Shown here: piece by piece, positions 16,907-25,398 of the stretch
Layout of the letters: the number at the start of each line of letters is the position of its first letter
Numbering within the stretch: position 1 is the first letter of the stretch
From: DATBRV01 sp036560145
GTDB lineage: Bacteria; Myxococcota_A; UBA9160; SMWR01
Length of the DNA stretch: 64,000 bases
Reading direction: 5' to 3'
NCBI GenBank assembly: GCA_036560145.1
Contig: DATBRV010000062.1
Location: 159,919-223,918 of the forward strand
The notes under the pieces: generated by a model
Told to the model about the DNA's origin: nothing
The model's database searches: none
The model's input: the letters and a program-made list of their open reading frames with translations, nothing else
Translations under genes and position numbers: made by a program

Positions 16907-18187
16907 ATGCAGCAAGTCTCGGGCTCGGCCGCCGACACGACTCGGGATCTCGTCCGAGTGGTGCTCGCCAAGGCGCTCTCCGCCGGGGCCCTGTTCGCGA
17001 CGGGCGTCCTGGTGGCTCGCGTCGCCGGCCCCGCCGAGTACGGCCTTTACACCGCCGCGCTGTCACTCGTGCTCCTGATCGACGGCGTCGTGGGCTCGCC
17101 GTTCGACGTGGCGGCGGTGCGCTTCGGCTCGCAGCACGCGGATGATCCCGCCCGGGTCGAGCGGCTGCTGGGCGGCACCTTTCGCGCCAAGCTGGCGATC
17201 GGCCTCGCACTCGCGATCGTGGCGGGGTGGGCGCCCGCGCCGATCGCCGCCCTGATCTTCTCCGACCCGGAACGCACGGGCCTGCTGCGGCTGGCGCTGG
17301 CCTCGACGCTGGGCCTGCTCGCGCTGCGCAGCACCGCCGTGGCGCTCCAGGTGCGGCTGCGTTTCCAGGCATACGCGCGGCTCGACGTGCTGCTCGCCCT
17401 CGGTCGCATGCTCGCCGTTGCCGCGCTGTGGCTGGCGGGCGTGCGAAGCGCGGAGCCCTACCTCGGGAGCTACGGAGCCATGGCCCTGGCCGTGTTCGCG
17501 TGGACGCTCTTCGCCGTGCCCCAACCGTTCCTTCGCCACGGCCTGCCCGAGCCGCGGGATCGGGGCCGCATCGCCGCCTTCGCCGGCATCACCGGCGCGA
17601 CGGGCGCGCTCGGCACCGTCACCGGGCGGGCGGATGCCCTGGTGCTCGCCAGCTTCCGGCCGTCCGCCGAGCTGGGGCTCTATGCTGCGGGAGCGCAGAT
17701 CACCGCGGTGCTCTCGCTGCTGGCGGCCTACGCCGGCGTCGTGTTCCAGCCGAGGATCCTGCCCTGGGCCCAGCGCGGCCGGACCCGCTCGATCCTCGCC
17801 CTCGCGCTCGCCGGCGGAGCCCTGGTTGGCGTCACGGCCGCTGGCGTCGGCATCGCGCTGGCCCCCTGGTTGGTCGAGCGGCTGTACGGAGCGGAGTACC
17901 ACGAGGGCGCGACGATCCTTCGCGTGCTGCTGATCGGTGCGGGGATCGACTTCCTTGGGCTCCCGATCCTGATGCACATGGCCGTGCAGCTCCATCCCCG
18001 GGCCGCTTTCGCAGGGGAGCTGCTCACCCTTGGCGTCTTCGCGGTGGCCGCGCCGCTCGCCACCGTCGAGGCCGGCGCTCTCGGCATCGCCTGGACCGGG
18101 GTGGGCATCCGCCTGGTCAAGCTCGCGGTGTATCTGGCGGCGGTGCTGCGCGGGTCGAAGGCGCGGCCGCTGCTTGCAAGCCCCTGA
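16907..18187 (+). CDS. Oligosaccharide flippase (Wzx/MurJ-type)
   Basis: A 426-residue polytopic membrane protein from the ATG at 16907. The sequence holds about 12 hydrophobic segments. The N-terminal pattern VLAKALSAGALFATGVLVARVAGPAEYG is typical of polysaccharide-synthesis/Wzx transporters, where this loop precedes TAALSLVLL. Flippases of this class move undecaprenyl-linked repeat units across the inner membrane. It sits between the export genes and the glycosyltransferase operon, and fits a Wzx/Wzy route together with the ligase at 20715-22226. Its last 71 bases overlap convergently with the GT2 gene on the other strand. That is long for a tail-to-tail overlap, but both frames have good family matches. 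Confidence 0.85.
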   Translation: MQQVSGSAADTTRDLVRVVLAKALSAGALFATGVLVARVAGPAEYGLYTAALSLVLLIDGVVGSPFDVAAVRFGSQHADDPARVERLLGGTFRAKLAIGLALAIVAGWAPAPIAALIFSDPERTGLLRLALASTLGLLALRSTAVALQVRLRFQAYARLDVLLALGRMLAVAALWLAGVRSAEPYLGSYGAMALAVFAWTLFAVPQPFLRHGLPEPRDRGRIAAFAGITGATGALGTVTGRADALVLASFRPSAELGLYAAGAQITAVLSLLAAYAGVVFQPRILPWAQRGRTRSILALALAGGALVGVTAAGVGIALAPWLVERLYGAEYHEGATILRVLLIGAGIDFLGLPILMHMAVQLHPRAAFAGELLTLGVFAVAAPLATVEAGALGIAWTGVGIRLVKLAVYLAAVLRGSKARPLLASP

Positions 18188-19175
18188 AGCGACGCCGCGT
18201 CGCGCGCCGGTACAACGCCCGGCCCCCGCGGATGGCCCCGTAGCAGAGCGGACCGCTGCACGCGCTGACGAGACCCGCGCGCAGCCGCGTGCCGGCGCCG
18301 GGGTCGAGCGCACGGGCCGCGCTCACGTAGCCGGCTACCAGGTCCCGCCGTTCCGCGCCCTCGGCGAGGAGCGCCGTCGCCGCGTCCAGAAGCCGGCCCG
18401 CAAAGCGGGCGCGCAGGCACCGGAAGGTCTCGTCCCAACCCGCAGCCGGCTCGAGGCCGCCGGCCGCGACGGCGACCCGCAGGCGCGGCACGAGGTCCCC
18501 CACCTCCTCGAGCCAGCGCTCCGGGGAAAACCTGCGCGTCGTCGAGTGGGGGTGCAGCCGCACGTGCACGAGCGGCTCGGCCAGGTAGGCCACGTCGGCG
18601 CGAAGCGCCATGCGGACATAGAAGTCGAAGTCGGCGTACAGCCGATCCTCCACGAAGCCGCCGACGCGCTCCACGACGGCGCGCCGCAGGAGCGTCGAGG
18701 ACGGCACCACGTCGTGGATCTCGGCCAGCCAGCGCAGCGCCTCGTCGCGCCCCGGGCGCACGAAGTCGGCGGCCGCCGCCCGCACGGGACGGGCCTCCGT
18801 TCCATTCTCGGTGAGGCGGATCGCCGCCGTGTGCACCAATCCCACGGCGGGATGGGCGTCGAGCACGGAAGCGCAGCGAGCCACCATCTCGGGGTGGTAG
18901 AGGTCGTCGTCGTGGTAGAGCGCCACGTAGTCTGCGCGCGCCAGTCCGAGGGCGCGGTTCCAGTTGGCCATCTGGGGAATTCCGGGCTCGCAGCGAGCCA
19001 GTCTCAGGCGGGGATCGGTGCAGGCGCGCACCCAGGCGTCGGTGCCGTCGCTCGAGGCGTTGTCCACCACCACCACTTCGATGTCGGTTTCGGTTTGTGC
19101 GAGCAGCGTTGCGAGCGTCTGGCGCAGAAGCGGGAGCCGGTCGCGGGTGGGGATGACGACGCTGACGCGGGGCAC
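18117..19175 (-). CDS. Family 2 glycosyltransferase
   Basis: A 352-residue GT-A fold enzyme. It opens with VSVVIPTRDRLPLLRQTLATLL and VVVDNASSDGTDAWV, and has the metal-binding acidic motif YHDDDLYHPEM. The C-terminal half is helical and Ala/Arg-rich. It should transfer a sugar from a nucleotide donor to the lipid-linked intermediate on the cytosolic face. The donor and linkage are unknown. It is the last gene of the minus-strand sugar operon and starts 12 bases after the stop of the glycosyltransferase-kinase fusion gene. Its last 24 codons overlap the convergent flippase gene; this tail (AAAAPSTRAAPPPDTPRA) looks like low-complexity readthrough rather than conserved sequence. Confidence 0.85.
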   Translation of the reverse strand: MPRVSVVIPTRDRLPLLRQTLATLLAQTETDIEVVVVDNASSDGTDAWVRACTDPRLRLARCEPGIPQMANWNRALGLARADYVALYHDDDLYHPEMVARCASVLDAHPAVGLVHTAAIRLTENGTEARPVRAAAADFVRPGRDEALRWLAEIHDVVPSSTLLRRAVVERVGGFVEDRLYADFDFYVRMALRADVAYLAEPLVHVRLHPHSTTRRFSPERWLEEVGDLVPRLRVAVAAGGLEPAAGWDETFRCLRARFAGRLLDAATALLAEGAERRDLVAGYVSAARALDPGAGTRLRAGLVSACSGPLCYGAIRGGRALYRRATRRRFRGLQAAAAPSTRAAPPPDTPRA

Positions 19176-19187
19176 GGACGCACCTGG

Positions 19188-20705
19188 CTAGAGCCGCCGG
19201 TAGACGGCCTCCGGGATGTGTAGGGGCTTGCCGTTGTAGATGGCACCGAGCACGTTGCCCCCGGCCCGCCGGAGCTCCGCGACTGCGCGCTGCACCGCCT
19301 CGCACGAAGCGCGCTCGGCTCTCACCACCAGGACCACGGCATCCACGCAGGGCGCCATGGCGAGTGCGTCGGGCCGGCGGTCCACCGGCGCCGCGTCGAC
19401 CAGTGTGAACCGCCGGAGCGCGGCCAGCCGGGCGAGCGACTCCTGGAAGGCCTGCTGCCCGCGCGGGTGGGCCACCTCGAACGGGGATCGCCCATGGGTC
19501 ACGAGCGAGAGGCCGGCGCAGATGGGCCGGACGCGCCCGTCCACGTCGCTTTCGCCGAGCGCCAGCATCTCCGAGAAGCCAGGGCCGTTCTCCACGAGGA
19601 AGATCTCGTGAAGGCCGGGCTGATGGAAGTTCGCATCGACGAGGAGCGTCTCCGCCCGGCCGCGCAGCGCGAGCTCCTGCCCGAGGGTCGCGATCACCGA
19701 GCTCACGCCTTCGCCCTCGCCCACGGCCGTGAACAGGATCGTCGGCGCCTCGCCCTCGCGACTGAGGAGTATCTGCAGCAGGCGCGAATAGGCGCTCTCG
19801 ACGTGGGCTTCCCGGTCCGGTCCGCGCGGGCTGCGCCGCAGCAGCTCGCCCAGCGACAGGGCAACCACCCGCGCTGCGAGTCCTGCCCCGGCCAGCAGCC
19901 GCCGCGGATCCCTCGGCCCGAGCCCCCGGTGGCGGCAGTGAAAGCGATGGCTCCCGCGCGCGAAATCCAGATGGTGGCGGACGCGGTCCGCGAGCGTGCG
20001 GCTTCCGCTGCCGAGCCCTTCGTAGTGGACCATGCGGGCTTTCGGATGCAGGTAGATCTTCCGACCCAGCCGATGCAGCTCGAGGGCCAGACTCGCCTCG
20101 TGCCAGTAGTAGAGGCTCTCGTCGAGCCCACCGGCGTCCGCCAGGACCTCGCGCCGATAGAGCGCGCCGGCGTGCGAGATCCAGTCCACCTCGAACGGCT
20201 CGTCCCTGCGAAGGTCGTCGGCGTACAGGTACGCGCGCGACCATCGGTTGTCCGGGAACCAGCGCGTGAGCAGCGAGCGGCGCCCGAACACGGCGTTGCG
20301 GCCGGTGGGGAACCGTCGCCCCGAGTACTGCTCGCGCCCGTCCGGATAGACGAGGCGGTTGCCCACGCCGCCGGCCTCGGGGGTCGCGTCCATGAACTCG
20401 ACCAACCGATCGATCGCGCCGGGCAGCACGATGGTGTCGTTGTTGAGCAGCTCCACGTAGCGCCCGCTGCACTGGGCGATGGCCTTGTTGTTGGAGCGCG
20501 TGTAGCCGAGATCCTCTCCGAACGAGAGGATCTGGGCCTCGGGGAACTCGCGCCGGACCATCTCGACGCTGCCGTCCGTCGAGCCGTTGTCCGCCACCAG
20601 GATCTCGAATTCGCAGGCAGGCCGGCCAGCGCCGCGCAGGCTCAGCAGGCAGTCGCGCAGGAATGATCGGCCGTTGCGGTTGCTGACGATGATGGAGACA
20701 TCCAT
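19188..20705 (-). CDS. Fusion of family 2 glycosyltransferase with a degenerate CpsD-like tyrosine-kinase domain
   Basis: A 505-residue protein with two domains. Residues 1-250 are a rhamnosyltransferase-like GT2: SIIVSNRNGRSFLRDCL, VADNGSTDGS and the NND metal motif at 88-90. Residues 320-505 follow the bacterial tyrosine-kinase (CpsD/CapB/Wzc) P-loop fold: ILFTAV, GEGVSS in the Walker A place, LLVDANFHQPGLHEIF as Walker A', ENGPGFSEML, and FTLVDAAP as Walker B. The Walker A Lys of the usual GEGKS(T) is replaced by Val334, so ATP binding is doubtful. No C-terminal Tyr cluster is present. A glycosyltransferase fused to a pseudokinase might tie sugar transfer to the Wzz-type protein; this is inference. 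Ten bases upstream ends the O-antigen ligase gene. Confidence 0.8.
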   Translation of the reverse strand: MDVSIIVSNRNGRSFLRDCLLSLRGAGRPACEFEILVADNGSTDGSVEMVRREFPEAQILSFGEDLGYTRSNNKAIAQCSGRYVELLNNDTIVLPGAIDRLVEFMDATPEAGGVGNRLVYPDGREQYSGRRFPTGRNAVFGRRSLLTRWFPDNRWSRAYLYADDLRRDEPFEVDWISHAGALYRREVLADAGGLDESLYYWHEASLALELHRLGRKIYLHPKARMVHYEGLGSGSRTLADRVRHHLDFARGSHRFHCRHRGLGPRDPRRLLAGAGLAARVVALSLGELLRRSPRGPDREAHVESAYSRLLQILLSREGEAPTILFTAVGEGEGVSSVIATLGQELALRGRAETLLVDANFHQPGLHEIFLVENGPGFSEMLALGESDVDGRVRPICAGLSLVTHGRSPFEVAHPRGQQAFQESLARLAALRRFTLVDAAPVDRRPDALAMAPCVDAVVLVVRAERASCEAVQRAVAELRRAGGNVLGAIYNGKPLHIPEAVYRRL

Positions 20706-20714
20706 GGCTCGCCC

Positions 20715-22226
20715 CTAGCTCCAGGTCACGGCCAGCGAACGGGGAGCCGGCCCGAGCACTGGCAGGATCGGTTGAGGTGCTTCCTCTTCGATCTCTCCGA
20801 GGGCAATCCGTCGGAGCACGACCGAGAGTCCGACACCCAGCCACCAGATCTTCATGGGGAAGTGGTGCCAGTCGCACGAGATGCCGAGGATCATGGGTGC
20901 CACGAAGGAGACTCCGATGGCCGCGCACAAGAGCGCATCGCTCGTGTCGCCGCGTCGCCGGAACGATCGGTATGCCGCCACGAGATTCGCGCCGATCATC
21001 CCCAGAAAGCCGAGGAAGAGGGCAAAGCCCACGATGCCGAGCTCCGCCCACAGCTGGATCAGGAAGTTGTGGGCGGTGGTGGCCTCGGGGCTCAGCTCGG
21101 GCACGCGTCTCGGGATCTCGTGGAAGTTGCTGTAGCCCGCGCCGAGCATGGGGTTCTCCCGGATCACTCCCAGACCCGCCCGCCAGTATGCCATGCGCAG
21201 ACCCAGGCTTGCCGATTCCTTCATCGTGTACTGCTGTGTGTCGAAGATGCGCTCGACCACGCTCTCGGGCATCGCGAACGGCAGCGCCGCCAGCGCGGCG
21301 ATGGCGAGGGCGATGCTCCAGGCGCGCAGCGGGATCAGCCGCGTAACGACGAGAAGCAGACACACGACTCCGACGGTGAGGATGGCCGCGCGCGTGCCGC
21401 TGAGCATGAGGCTCACCGCGAACACCCCCAGGCTGGCCGCGAGCAGGAGAGCGAGCGAGGGCCGCAGGCGCCTGTGAAAGAACCACACGCACAACGGCAG
21501 GAGCGTCAGCAGATTCGCGGCGTAGACCGTGGGGTGCGAAGTGGGCCCCGCGAGGCGTTTGCGGGCGCCGAGCGAGTCGAGCTCGGACTCGTCGATCCAC
21601 ACGCCGCTGAAGCGGTCCGAGGTGGCGAAGGCGCCCGCGCCCACCTCGTCGTCGACCACCAGCGTGGCGCTCGAGCGCCACTGCTGGAGCGAGTAGACAC
21701 CGAGCACGGCAGAGACCGTGATCGCCAGGGCAATCAGCCGGCGGGCCATCGCGCGGCTGCGCACGGCATTGATCAAGAGCACGAAGAAGATCAGATTGCC
21801 CGCGTAGAGGCCGAAGCCGCGCTTCGACGCGGTGGGATCGCTGGTCCAGGCGGTCGAGGCTGCGACGAGGGCCACCCACGCCCCGAGCACCCATGCCTCG
21901 CGGGGCAGGTAGAGCCGCCGACGACGCACCAGGCAGTGGATCGCGTACGCGCCGAAGGCCGCGAGCCCGATGATCCGCATGATCGAGACGGTGAACTCGG
22001 CCGAATCGTCCGTGAGCCGGCCCAGGCGCTCGACCGGCGTGACCATGGCGGATGCGTAGAGACCGAGCTCCGGCCGCACCAGCAGCACCGCTCCGCCGAT
22101 CAGGGCCAGCAAGGCCGGCAGCGCCGCAGCCGCCGACGCGCCGATCGCCACGCCGACGATCACGACGCCGGCCAACACGCCGACCGCCAGGCCCGCCGCG
22201 ACCCGATGCTGTGTTTGCGCGCTCAA
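20715..22226 (-). CDS. O-antigen ligase/polymerase (Wzy/WaaL/ExoQ family)
   Basis: A 503-residue membrane protein with 10-12 hydrophobic segments. A large periplasmic loop carries AGPTSHPTVYAANLL. Later loops hold LSGTRAAILT and RMAYWRAGLGVIRENPMLGAGYSNF, then TAHNFLIQLWAELGIVGF. This combination, especially SGTR and the ENPxxGxG...HNxxLQ..AE.G pattern, marks the Wzy_C/O-antigen ligase superfamily. It should polymerise lipid-linked repeat units or ligate the finished glycan in the periplasm. The start is a TTG at 22226 that overlaps the RfbG stop as TTGA, so translation is probably coupled. As the only such gene in the island, it is the natural Wzy candidate. Confidence 0.85.
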   Translation of the reverse strand: MSAQTQHRVAAGLAVGVLAGVVIVGVAIGASAAAALPALLALIGGAVLLVRPELGLYASAMVTPVERLGRLTDDSAEFTVSIMRIIGLAAFGAYAIHCLVRRRRLYLPREAWVLGAWVALVAASTAWTSDPTASKRGFGLYAGNLIFFVLLINAVRSRAMARRLIALAITVSAVLGVYSLQQWRSSATLVVDDEVGAGAFATSDRFSGVWIDESELDSLGARKRLAGPTSHPTVYAANLLTLLPLCVWFFHRRLRPSLALLLAASLGVFAVSLMLSGTRAAILTVGVVCLLLVVTRLIPLRAWSIALAIAALAALPFAMPESVVERIFDTQQYTMKESASLGLRMAYWRAGLGVIRENPMLGAGYSNFHEIPRRVPELSPEATTAHNFLIQLWAELGIVGFALFLGFLGMIGANLVAAYRSFRRRGDTSDALLCAAIGVSFVAPMILGISCDWHHFPMKIWWLGVGLSVVLRRIALGEIEEEAPQPILPVLGPAPRSLAVTWS

Positions 22227-23263
22227 CGGTCTACCCGTCCGCCGCGGCGCAGGCCGGGCGGCCCCCCTTCGTCTTCATCGAAGAAGCGCCGGTACCAGGC
22301 GATCGTCTCGTCGAGCGCGTCTTCGATGGACCAGGCTCCCTGCCACCCGGTGAGCTTGCGGACCTTGGTGCTGTCGAGGTACTGCGCCCGGATCTCGCCG
22401 CGCGCCCGGTCGAGGACCACCGGCTCGAAGCTGCGGCCCATGCGCGCGCAGATCCCCTCCGCCACTTCCAAGACCGACCGCGGTTGCTCGTTCGAGACGT
22501 TGAACGCCTCGCCGCGCACCTCGGGACGGTCCATGGCGAAGGCGATGGCGAGATAGCTCTCGACCACGTCTTTCACGTAGATGTAGTCGCGCAGCAGGGT
22601 GCCGTCGCTGCGGATCTCGATCGGCGCGCCGTAATGACAGGAGCGGATCGTCCCCGGGACGAGGCGATTCCAGTTCAGGTCGCCGCCGCCGAAGATGTTC
22701 CCGCAGCGGGAGACGCAGACCGGCAGCCCCCAGTGTTCGTGGTAGCTGCGACAGATCAGGTCGGCGCAGGATTTCGAGACGTCGTAAGGCGTGCCGCCCT
22801 CCAACCGGTGCGTCTCGAGGTAGGGAAGCTCGTCGCTGGGCCCGTAGGCCTTGTCGCTCGATGCCACCACCGTGGCCCGCACGCCGGGGGTGAGACGCAC
22901 GGCCTCGAGCAGGTTCCAGGTGCCGCGCACGTTCGACTCGAAGGTCGAGAGCGGGGAGTTGTTCGCGATCGGCACGATGGTCTGGGCGGCCAGGTGGAAG
23001 ACGGTGTCCACCTCGTACTCGTTGAGGACACGCAGGAGGCACTCGAAGTCGACGAGATCCCCGCGAACCCCCATCACGCGTCGACCCGCCGGGTTCGACC
23101 AGAGGTTCGAGTGGGGCACCTCGTCGCGAATCAGGCCGACGACCCGGGCGCCGAGCTCGATCAGACGAATCGTGAGCCAGGAGCCCAGGATGCCGGTGCA
23201 GCCGGTGACGAGCACATTCCGCCGAACCCAGAAGTCCGGAGCCACGGTGGATTCGACACGCAC
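22223..23263 (-). CDS. rfbG: CDP-glucose 4,6-dehydratase-like SDR enzyme
   Basis: A 346-residue extended short-chain dehydrogenase. I prefer the GTG at 23263 (AAAGGCGGG upstream), which places FW just before the nucleotide-binding motif NVLVTGCTGILGSWL, as in RfbG proteins. Other family features: SSDKAYG, PYDVSKSCADLI (YxxxK) and GNIFGGGDLNWNRLVPGTIRS, the last being characteristic of CDP-glucose dehydratases. It should turn CDP-glucose into CDP-4-keto-6-deoxyglucose. The matching CDP-glucose synthase (RfbF) is encoded at 29224-30018 in the opposite operon, which supports a CDP-sugar route. A GTG at 23320 gives a longer form without a clear ribosome site. Confidence 0.8.
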   Translation of the reverse strand: MRVESTVAPDFWVRRNVLVTGCTGILGSWLTIRLIELGARVVGLIRDEVPHSNLWSNPAGRRVMGVRGDLVDFECLLRVLNEYEVDTVFHLAAQTIVPIANNSPLSTFESNVRGTWNLLEAVRLTPGVRATVVASSDKAYGPSDELPYLETHRLEGGTPYDVSKSCADLICRSYHEHWGLPVCVSRCGNIFGGGDLNWNRLVPGTIRSCHYGAPIEIRSDGTLLRDYIYVKDVVESYLAIAFAMDRPEVRGEAFNVSNEQPRSVLEVAEGICARMGRSFEPVVLDRARGEIRAQYLDSTKVRKLTGWQGAWSIEDALDETIAWYRRFFDEDEGGPPGLRRGGRVDR

Positions 23264-23404
23264 ACCGTCCCGCCTTTCCCAAAACACAGTTTGACGTAAC
23301 TTGCCCGAGTCTGAAAGCACAAAGTGCCGGAAGCCTCTTCGGGGAAGAACCCGCCCTGCCCGCCCCTGGGACTTCCGGCGACACCCCGAGCCGGCCGCCG
23401 CGTC

Positions 23405-24376
23405 TCAACCCATGCCGTCCTGCGCCAGCATGGACTCCCAGGTGTGCCGGATCCCGCTGCGCAGGTCCACTTCCGCGCGCCAACCCGTCTGCCGCTCGAT
23501 GCGCGACGGGTCGAGCACGCTGTAGGCGATCCCCGCATAGGCCTCCGGCCGCTGGACCACCCGAACGTCCCGGCCGGTCACCTCGCGGACGAGATCGATG
23601 ACCTCGGGGATGCGATGCCCGCGGCCGCTGCCCACGTTGAAGGTCTGGTTCGGCTCGGCGTTTCGCAGCACGGCCGAGAGCGCGCGGATCACGTCTTCCA
23701 CGTAGACGAAATCGCGCACGCTCCGCCCGTCGCCCCACACCTGGATCGGCCGGCCATGCAGGACCTCGGTCAGGAAGGCGTTGATCACACCCTGGACGCG
23801 GTGGGATCGGGAGCTGCGCCCATACGGATTCGAGATGCGCAGCACGAAGTGGTTGGGGCCGCCATGCGCGGAGCGGAAGCGCAGGACCTCCTCGATCAGC
23901 AGCTTGCCGAGACCGTAGGAGCAGGTGGGGTCGAGCGCCGTATCCTCGCGCGAGGGCTGCGCGTTCTCGCTGCCCGGCCCGTAGAGCGTGCCGCCGGACG
24001 ACGGGAAGATCACGAGCGGCACACCGAGCTCGCGCATCGCGTCGAGCAGTTGCACGGTGGGCAGCACGTTCGCGCGGATCTCCACGTCCACCTGGTCGAG
24101 CGAGGTGAAGGGCACCGTCGCCCCGATCAGGTGGAAGACGCACTCCACGCCCTCGAGCGCCCGCCGCAGGTCCGTCTCGTCGAGGAAGTTGCCCTGGAAC
24201 ACCTCGCAGCCGGGCGCTTCGAGCAGCTTGGCCGGGAGATGGCGCACCGAGAGGTCGAACAGACGCACGGGCGCGCCCCGACTGGTGAGCCAGTGCGCCA
24301 CGTGGCTGCCCAGGAACCCGCCCGCCCCGAGGACGAGCGAGCGGCCGGGCGGCGCCACCGGCTCAGCGGACGACAT
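23405..24376 (-). CDS. NAD-dependent sugar-nucleotide epimerase/dehydratase
   Basis: A 323-residue extended SDR protein. It has LVLGAGGFLGSHVA (Rossmann Gly motif), FPSSGGTLYG (catalytic Ser region), SYGLGKLLIE (YxxxK) and RDFVYVEDVIRAL. The overall pattern is close to UDP-glucose 4-epimerase-like proteins, but the first Gly motif reads LGAGGFLG rather than TGGAGFIG, so the exact substrate cannot be assigned. It probably makes a modified nucleotide sugar for the island polysaccharide. It begins 14 bases inside the end of the upstream methyltransferase gene and lies 141 bases above the RfbG gene. Confidence 0.8.
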   Translation of the reverse strand: MSSAEPVAPPGRSLVLGAGGFLGSHVAHWLTSRGAPVRLFDLSVRHLPAKLLEAPGCEVFQGNFLDETDLRRALEGVECVFHLIGATVPFTSLDQVDVEIRANVLPTVQLLDAMRELGVPLVIFPSSGGTLYGPGSENAQPSREDTALDPTCSYGLGKLLIEEVLRFRSAHGGPNHFVLRISNPYGRSSRSHRVQGVINAFLTEVLHGRPIQVWGDGRSVRDFVYVEDVIRALSAVLRNAEPNQTFNVGSGRGHRIPEVIDLVREVTGRDVRVVQRPEAYAGIAYSVLDPSRIERQTGWRAEVDLRSGIRHTWESMLAQDGMG

Positions 24377-25292
24377 CGATGCACAGCCAGGGGGAAAGCG
24401 CGCTCTGACGAAGCACGCTGCTGGACGACACCGCGTCGAACCAGCCGCGCAGCAGTCCTCGCAACAGCCGCGTGCTCGCCCGAGCCCCCATGTTCACGAA
24501 GCCCCAGTAGCCGGAAATCGGGAGCGGCCGAATCGCCCGGCAGCCCGCTCCCTCCACGAAGAGCTCGTGATAGTCCTCGAAGGAGAGCAGAAAGGGATCC
24601 CGGGGACGATTGGGCCTTGGAACGCGTCGGGTGGGATCGCGGCGGTGGAAGAGGTCGAAGGGAAAGCGGCGATTCGGACTCGACACCAACAGGTGTCCTT
24701 CGGGCTTCAGCAGCCGCGCGATCTCCCGGGCCAGCTCGAGTCTCTGCGTGCGGAAATCGGGGCGCACCTCGAAGCTGTCCCCTTCGACACCCACGTGGGG
24801 AAAGACGCAGCCCATGATCACCGCATCGAAGAGCCCCTGCCGAAAGGGTGCGCGCTCGCCACGGGCCAGCAGGAGGCGGTCACTACAAGCGCGGCGCGTC
24901 CAGGCCTCGCAGCGGTGGCCGCAGTCGAGGCCCACGGCGTCGAAGCCGGCGCCAGCCAGGATCTCCACGTCGACGCCGGTGCCGCAGCCGACCGAAAGCA
25001 CGCGGGGACGCCGCTCGCTGGCCGGGCTCAGGAGCCTCACGAGCGTCGGCACGTAGTAGTCGCGTGCGCAGGCGGCGTTGGCTCGCTCCTCGTATTCGAG
25101 CAGCCGAAGGGCTGCGGTGTCGGGAAATCGGTCGCCCAGCAGGAAATCCGGGAAGCCCTGCGTCCGAGCGTACTCGAGAGAGCACGCCCGGCACGTCCAA
25201 CCGGTTTCGATGCGCTCCAGCTCGCCCCGGCAGGCCGGGCAGACCAGGCCGTCTTCCAGCGCGAAACGCGGCGCCATGCCATCGCCGAGCAT
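24363..25292 (-). CDS. SAM-dependent methyltransferase with N-terminal zinc ribbon
   Basis: A 309-residue protein. A four-Cys ribbon opens it (CPAC, then CRAC 15 residues later). The class I methyltransferase core follows: RVLSVGCGTGVDVEILAGAG (motif I) and GLDCGHRCEAW (motif II region), then FDAVIMGCVFPHV and ARLLKPEGHLLVSSPN. Zinc-ribbon methyltransferases of this type are common in O-antigen and EPS clusters and may cap or modify glycans. The C-terminal helices (RLLRGLLRGWFDAV) could touch the membrane. It is the first gene of the minus operon and is driven from the divergent region at 25293-25398. The target atom is unknown. Confidence 0.8.
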   Translation of the reverse strand: MLGDGMAPRFALEDGLVCPACRGELERIETGWTCRACSLEYARTQGFPDFLLGDRFPDTAALRLLEYEERANAACARDYYVPTLVRLLSPASERRPRVLSVGCGTGVDVEILAGAGFDAVGLDCGHRCEAWTRRACSDRLLLARGERAPFRQGLFDAVIMGCVFPHVGVEGDSFEVRPDFRTQRLELAREIARLLKPEGHLLVSSPNRRFPFDLFHRRDPTRRVPRPNRPRDPFLLSFEDYHELFVEGAGCRAIRPLPISGYWGFVNMGARASTRLLRGLLRGWFDAVSSSSVLRQSALSPWLCIDVVR

Positions 25293-25316
25293 CGCGGTTG
25301 CTCCTCGAATTCCCTT

Positions 25317-25338
25317 CGGATGTGTATGATACCATCCG
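25317..25338. promoter_or_regulatory. 22-bp dyad in divergent promoter region
   Basis: The outer arms CGGATG and CATCCG are perfect inverted repeats. Inside them lie GTAT and ATAC around a single G. The region is the most AT-rich point between the divergent methyltransferase and Wza-like genes. It holds a TATGAT -10-like hexamer on the plus strand (25325-25330) and a TATCAT-like one on the minus strand. It could be an operator covering back-to-back promoters for both polysaccharide operons. No clear -35 element with normal spacing is seen. Confidence 0.45.
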
Positions 25339-25398
25339 GTCGACGTGGGATGTGCGGCGTATCACGGCCTCGCCGCGGACGCTGAAGAGGTGTGGAAG

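Noticed and set aside
17728..21894. Minus-strand frame of almost 1400 codons across the GT2 and ligase genes
   Set aside because: Arg/Gly/Ala-rich, no domain signal, and it covers three well-supported genes in another frame.
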